Origin: Paradesertivirga superstes
GTDB taxonomy: Bacteria > Bacteroidota > Bacteroidia > Sphingobacteriales > Sphingobacteriaceae
Direction of reading: 5' to 3'
DNA: 64,000 bases
Assembly: GCF_037622515.1 (NCBI RefSeq)
Contig: NZ_JBBJCN010000001.1
Span: forward strand, 1,228,864-1,292,863
Positions 61,587 through 64,000 of the stretch are shown in pieces. The first letter of the stretch is position 1, and each line of letters begins with the position of its first letter. The notes below the pieces were generated by a model. That model saw nothing but the letters and a program-made list of their open reading frames with translations. It was not told where the DNA came from and searched no databases. A program made the translations under genes and the position numbers.

Positions 61587-62552
61587 ATGCCTAAATTTAC
61601 AATAATGCATACTACCCGGTATACCTACGCCGGACTGGTTAGAGATAGCGCCAATCAAATTATTTTGTTTCCCATTAATGATAATTACCAGGAAGTCTTA
61701 AGTCATGACTTGAAAATAAGCGGTGATCCATACGTGGATATATATAAAGATTATTTTGGAAATGAAGTTGGCACATTTACTCATTACCTTCCCCATACTG
61801 AACTTGAGATCTATTCAAAACTTTCAGTAGCCACCCATCATAAACCTCTTCCTGTTGATGATATGTTTGCTTCGCAGCAATGGATAGACCTTGCAGCTAT
61901 AAAATCAAAAACACCTTACGTTGATTATTTACTACAGGAACATTTCGAAGGCCTGAACGAATTAAAAGAAGTTGTGGAACAGCAACGTATACATCACGAA
62001 ACCCCCTATCAAACAGCTTTACGTTACACAAAATATATTTTCGATAATTATAAGTATATCCCCGGAATCACTACTGTAGAAACTCGTCTCGATGAGGTTT
62101 GGAAGTTAAAGGCAGGTGTGTGTCAGGATTTTGCTCACATACTCTTGGTAATGCTGCGGTTATTAAATATCCCTTCAAGATATGTTAGCGGGTATGTTTG
62201 CCCAAATAAAAACGGGATGCGCGGTGAAGGAGCAACTCATGCATGGGTTGAAACTTACCTTCCGGGCTACGGTTGGTTAGGTCTTGATCCAACAAATAAT
62301 TGCGTTGCAAATGAAACCCATGTTCGGTTAGCTGTAGGACGGAACTTTCCAGACTGTACCCCAGTAAAAGGAGTTTATAAGGGCCAGGCGAGACATAATC
62401 TGGAAGTATCGGTATCAGTATCTTACGAGAATGATGTTCATGAAGAAAATGAATTAGTTGAATTTCCAGTTGAAAAACCAGCAGGCTTCTCTGTAAATAG
62501 TTTTCAATTATATACAGAGCGCATTGAACAACAACAGCAACAGCAGCAATAA
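61587..62552 (+). CDS. Transglutaminase-like cysteine protease with polyQ tail
   Basis: A 321-residue protein: N-terminal bacterial transglutaminase-like domain (about 1-95: HTTRYTYAGLVRDSANQIILFP), then a transglutaminase core with the triad Cys179 (LKAGVCQDFAHI), His218 (THAWVET) and Asp234 (GLDPTNN). It should be a peptidase or amidase acting on a peptide from the ATP-grasp enzyme. The protein ends in R-I-E-QQQQQQQ, a seven-glutamine run encoded by mixed CAA/CAG codons. No signal peptide, so cytoplasmic. Family function in this operon type is unproved. Confidence 0.9.
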   Translation: MPKFTIMHTTRYTYAGLVRDSANQIILFPINDNYQEVLSHDLKISGDPYVDIYKDYFGNEVGTFTHYLPHTELEIYSKLSVATHHKPLPVDDMFASQQWIDLAAIKSKTPYVDYLLQEHFEGLNELKEVVEQQRIHHETPYQTALRYTKYIFDNYKYIPGITTVETRLDEVWKLKAGVCQDFAHILLVMLRLLNIPSRYVSGYVCPNKNGMRGEGATHAWVETYLPGYGWLGLDPTNNCVANETHVRLAVGRNFPDCTPVKGVYKGQARHNLEVSVSVSYENDVHEENELVEFPVEKPAGFSVNSFQLYTERIEQQQQQQQ

Positions 62553-62618
62553 TTAGAAATTATTTAATTCAACAAAAAAACTGGCATAGGGTTATATTAA
62601 TAACAAATACCTAGCATT

Positions 62619-62885
62619 ATGTCAGAAAACGATAAAATCCCTTCCAGATTAACACAACAAGAATCTTCTGTAGGAAAACAACATCCTGACGATGATAATT
62701 TCAATACCATTAACGAAAAACCTTATCCAAATCAGGAAATGAGTGAAGGCGCCGATAATGAACAGTTTATTATTAATAATAATTCAGGTGGTAACCCTAA
62801 CTCAACTGAAAGTGGCCACAAAACCGAATGGATAGACGAAAGAAAACAAAATGAACATTCTGTCGACGATGCTCCTGAGGATTAA
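62619..62885 (+). CDS. Small acidic disordered protein (paralog of the 18.8-kb one)
   Basis: An 88-residue protein rich in Asn, Glu, Asp, Ser, Gln, Gly and Pro with almost no hydrophobic stretch, so probably disordered. It shares the blocks K-x-HP-x-DDN (about residues 20-27) and ER-x-Q-x4-V-x-DAP-x-(E/D) at the C-terminus with the 70-residue protein at 18,764. No named family recognised. It follows the transglutaminase gene by 66 bp on the same strand and may be co-transcribed, though an A/T-rich gap separates them. Its stop codon is inside the shared terminator stem. Confidence 0.7.
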   Translation: MSENDKIPSRLTQQESSVGKQHPDDDNFNTINEKPYPNQEMSEGADNEQFIINNNSGGNPNSTESGHKTEWIDERKQNEHSVDDAPED

Positions 62886-62926
62886 AGAAAAAGGGAAGTA
62901 ATTTTTGTTACTTCCCTTTTTCTTTA
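62883..62926. terminator. Shared terminator with both stop codons at its stem ends
   Basis: Perfect 19-bp stem, 62883-62901 (arm TAAAGAAAAAGGGAAGTAA) with 62908-62926, 6-nt loop TTTTTG. The outermost TAA at each end is the stop codon of the disordered-protein gene (plus) and of the desaturase gene (minus). A/T-rich stem ends give T-runs in both directions. Confidence 0.93.
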
Positions 62927-63907
62927 CATAGCATGTATCCAGCTAAATTGATAATTAAGAGTTGGTGATTTCATTCGTTCAGCAAGCCTGATTAAGCGAT
63001 CTGGTAATTTCACAAGATAATCCCTGGCTTTTTCACCAGATTCATCCAATCCAGTTACTTTCTCAATTTCCCACTCTTTTATCAGATCACGTAATATATC
63101 TACATAATCGATAGCAGTGTAAACTCCTAGACGTTGCGCTGCATCGGCAAAATGTGTAAACGTATCGCCTGCCTTTTTGCCCATCTCACGTAGGAAATGC
63201 GCTGGCATTACAATCTTTTTCTTCATCATATCTTCAAATGCGATCATCACCTCATTTGGATCAACCTGCATAATCTGATAAATAAAATCCATATAGGCTT
63301 TAGCATGGCGCGCCTCGTCTCCGGCAATAAAACCACACATTTTAGATAATAATGTGTCTCCTTCTTTTTTAGCCAGAGAAGCGACCCTTCTATGAGAAAC
63401 ATTAGTAGCCAATTCCTGGAAGCTTGTATAAATAAAATTTCTGTAAGGATCTCTATCGGTTCCGATATCAAATCCATCAGCAATTAAATACTGGGTTGAG
63501 ATCTCCATCTGGCGCATATTCACACGTCCAGATAAGTATAAATATTTATTCAATAAATCTCCATGGCGGTTTTCTTCACCTGTCCAGTGTCTCAACCATT
63601 TCATCCAGCCTCCCTCTTCATCCTTAGACACCCCTTCAACAGTTGCTAACCAGGATTCGTATGTTGGTAATGCTTCTTCAGTTATAGTATCACCTATAAG
63701 TACCGCAAAGAAATCATAAGGCAAGCCTTTTGCAGTTTCCTGCAATTCTTTAACCTCCTGTAGGAAATTCTCGCTGCTTGAGTCCGGTAAAAAATCAGCA
63801 GGTTGCCATATAGTATCTATTGGCTTCAAATACTCGCCAATATTATCCAGCATATATTTTTCAATATGCTGCATTACTTCTCTTCTTGCACCGTAATTGA
63901 TGTTCAT
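62924..63907 (-). CDS. Acyl-ACP desaturase (FAB2-type)
   Basis: Soluble di-iron desaturase introducing a double bond into acyl-ACP. The 327-residue product has the di-iron ligands EENRH (Glu112, His115) and DEARH (Glu198, His201), with Glu165 in FQELATNV and helical-bundle packing around. Such desaturases are found in plants, actinobacteria (DesA) and many Bacteroidota. It is convergent with the disordered-protein gene. No ferredoxin or electron donor gene is next to it. The exact double-bond position cannot be read from sequence. Confidence 0.93.
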   Translation of the reverse strand: MNINYGARREVMQHIEKYMLDNIGEYLKPIDTIWQPADFLPDSSSENFLQEVKELQETAKGLPYDFFAVLIGDTITEEALPTYESWLATVEGVSKDEEGGWMKWLRHWTGEENRHGDLLNKYLYLSGRVNMRQMEISTQYLIADGFDIGTDRDPYRNFIYTSFQELATNVSHRRVASLAKKEGDTLLSKMCGFIAGDEARHAKAYMDFIYQIMQVDPNEVMIAFEDMMKKKIVMPAHFLREMGKKAGDTFTHFADAAQRLGVYTAIDYVDILRDLIKEWEIEKVTGLDESGEKARDYLVKLPDRLIRLAERMKSPTLNYQFSWIHAM

Positions 63908-63924
63908 GCTTTTTGTTAAAGAGG

Positions 63925-63932
63925 CAAAGATA
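63925..63932 (-). promoter_or_regulatory. Possible -7 element of the desaturase promoter
   Basis: TATCTTTG on the minus strand is an exact TAnnTTTG, 17 bp before the desaturase ATG. The -33 region has TGG rather than TTG. A short leader is implied. Confidence 0.4.
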
Positions 63933-64000
63933 AAGATATAAATGAAATCTTAGCCATGATGTATAAATAGAAACGTACAAGTAAAAATATAGTTTTCCCA

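Overview
The window is a compact, AT-rich chromosomal segment of a Bacteroidota bacterium, most likely family Sphingobacteriaceae (Pedobacter/Mucilaginibacter-like). Grounds: an mraZ-to-ftsZ division cluster without ddl, a FAB2-type acyl-ACP desaturase, class II KARI, a split atpD-atpC pair, ECF sigma/anti-sigma/envelope-protein modules, matches to the Bacteroidota promoter (TTG, then TAnnTTTG about 18-22 bp later), and near absence of Shine-Dalgarno motifs. No phage, insertion sequence, CRISPR array or plasmid gene was seen; this is ordinary core chromosome with a few poorly understood modules.

Layout. 1-15,855 (minus strand): the dcw cluster in transcription order mraZ, rsmH, ftsL-like, ftsI, murE, mraY, murD, ftsW, murG, murC, ftsQ, ftsA, ftsZ (ftsZ is cut by the window edge). 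A triple GTGG(T/G) repeat with 10-bp period before mraZ is a likely MraZ operator. 16,032-18,505 (minus): pgk and gap. 18,764-23,742: a small disordered protein, obg, adk, tRNA-Arg(ACG), floA, an RmlD-like reductase and two paralogous WYAQPW membrane proteins. 23,944-25,785 (plus): atpD-atpC. 26,248-41,887 (plus): the branched-chain amino acid block ilvD-ilvB-ilvN-ilvC-(ModF-like ABC)-leuA-leuC-leuD-leuA/cimA paralog-leuB, then ilvA. 41,891-45,296 (minus): an orphan ABC ATPase and ECF module 1. 45,380-54,599 (minus): a heme cluster, hemA-hemCD-hemB-hemL-histidine kinase-response regulator-TPR protein-hemE-hemJ. 54,846-57,821 (plus): MarR regulator, alpha/beta hydrolase, and ECF module 2 (sigma, repeat-containing anti-sigma candidate, Spy-like protein). 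57,867-62,885 (plus): class III aminotransferase, then circularly permuted ATP-grasp, alpha-E and transglutaminase-like proteins, then a second small disordered protein. 62,924-63,907 (minus): acyl-ACP desaturase.

How it works together. The dcw genes make the meso-DAP (DNPR-type MurE) peptidoglycan precursor and the divisome. The ilv/leu genes form one valine/leucine/isoleucine pathway, with two isopropylmalate-synthase-type enzymes. The hem genes run from glutamyl-tRNA to coproporphyrinogen III, plus the HemJ oxidase, with a two-component system and a HemY-like membrane TPR protein inside the operon and a MarR regulator divergent from hemA.

Best candidates for an undescribed system: (1) the ATP-grasp/alpha-E/transglutaminase trio followed by a small disordered protein that has a paralog at 18.8 kb, possibly a modifier or substrate; (2) ECF module 2, whose putative anti-sigma carries three FxVPxxYFD repeats and sits under a 23-bp palindrome; (3) regulated heme synthesis with a duplicated AAGTATCT-type element between hemA and marR; (4) intergenic spacers built of short repeated words plus rough complements. 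All functions here are read from sequence and family knowledge; none was checked by database search.
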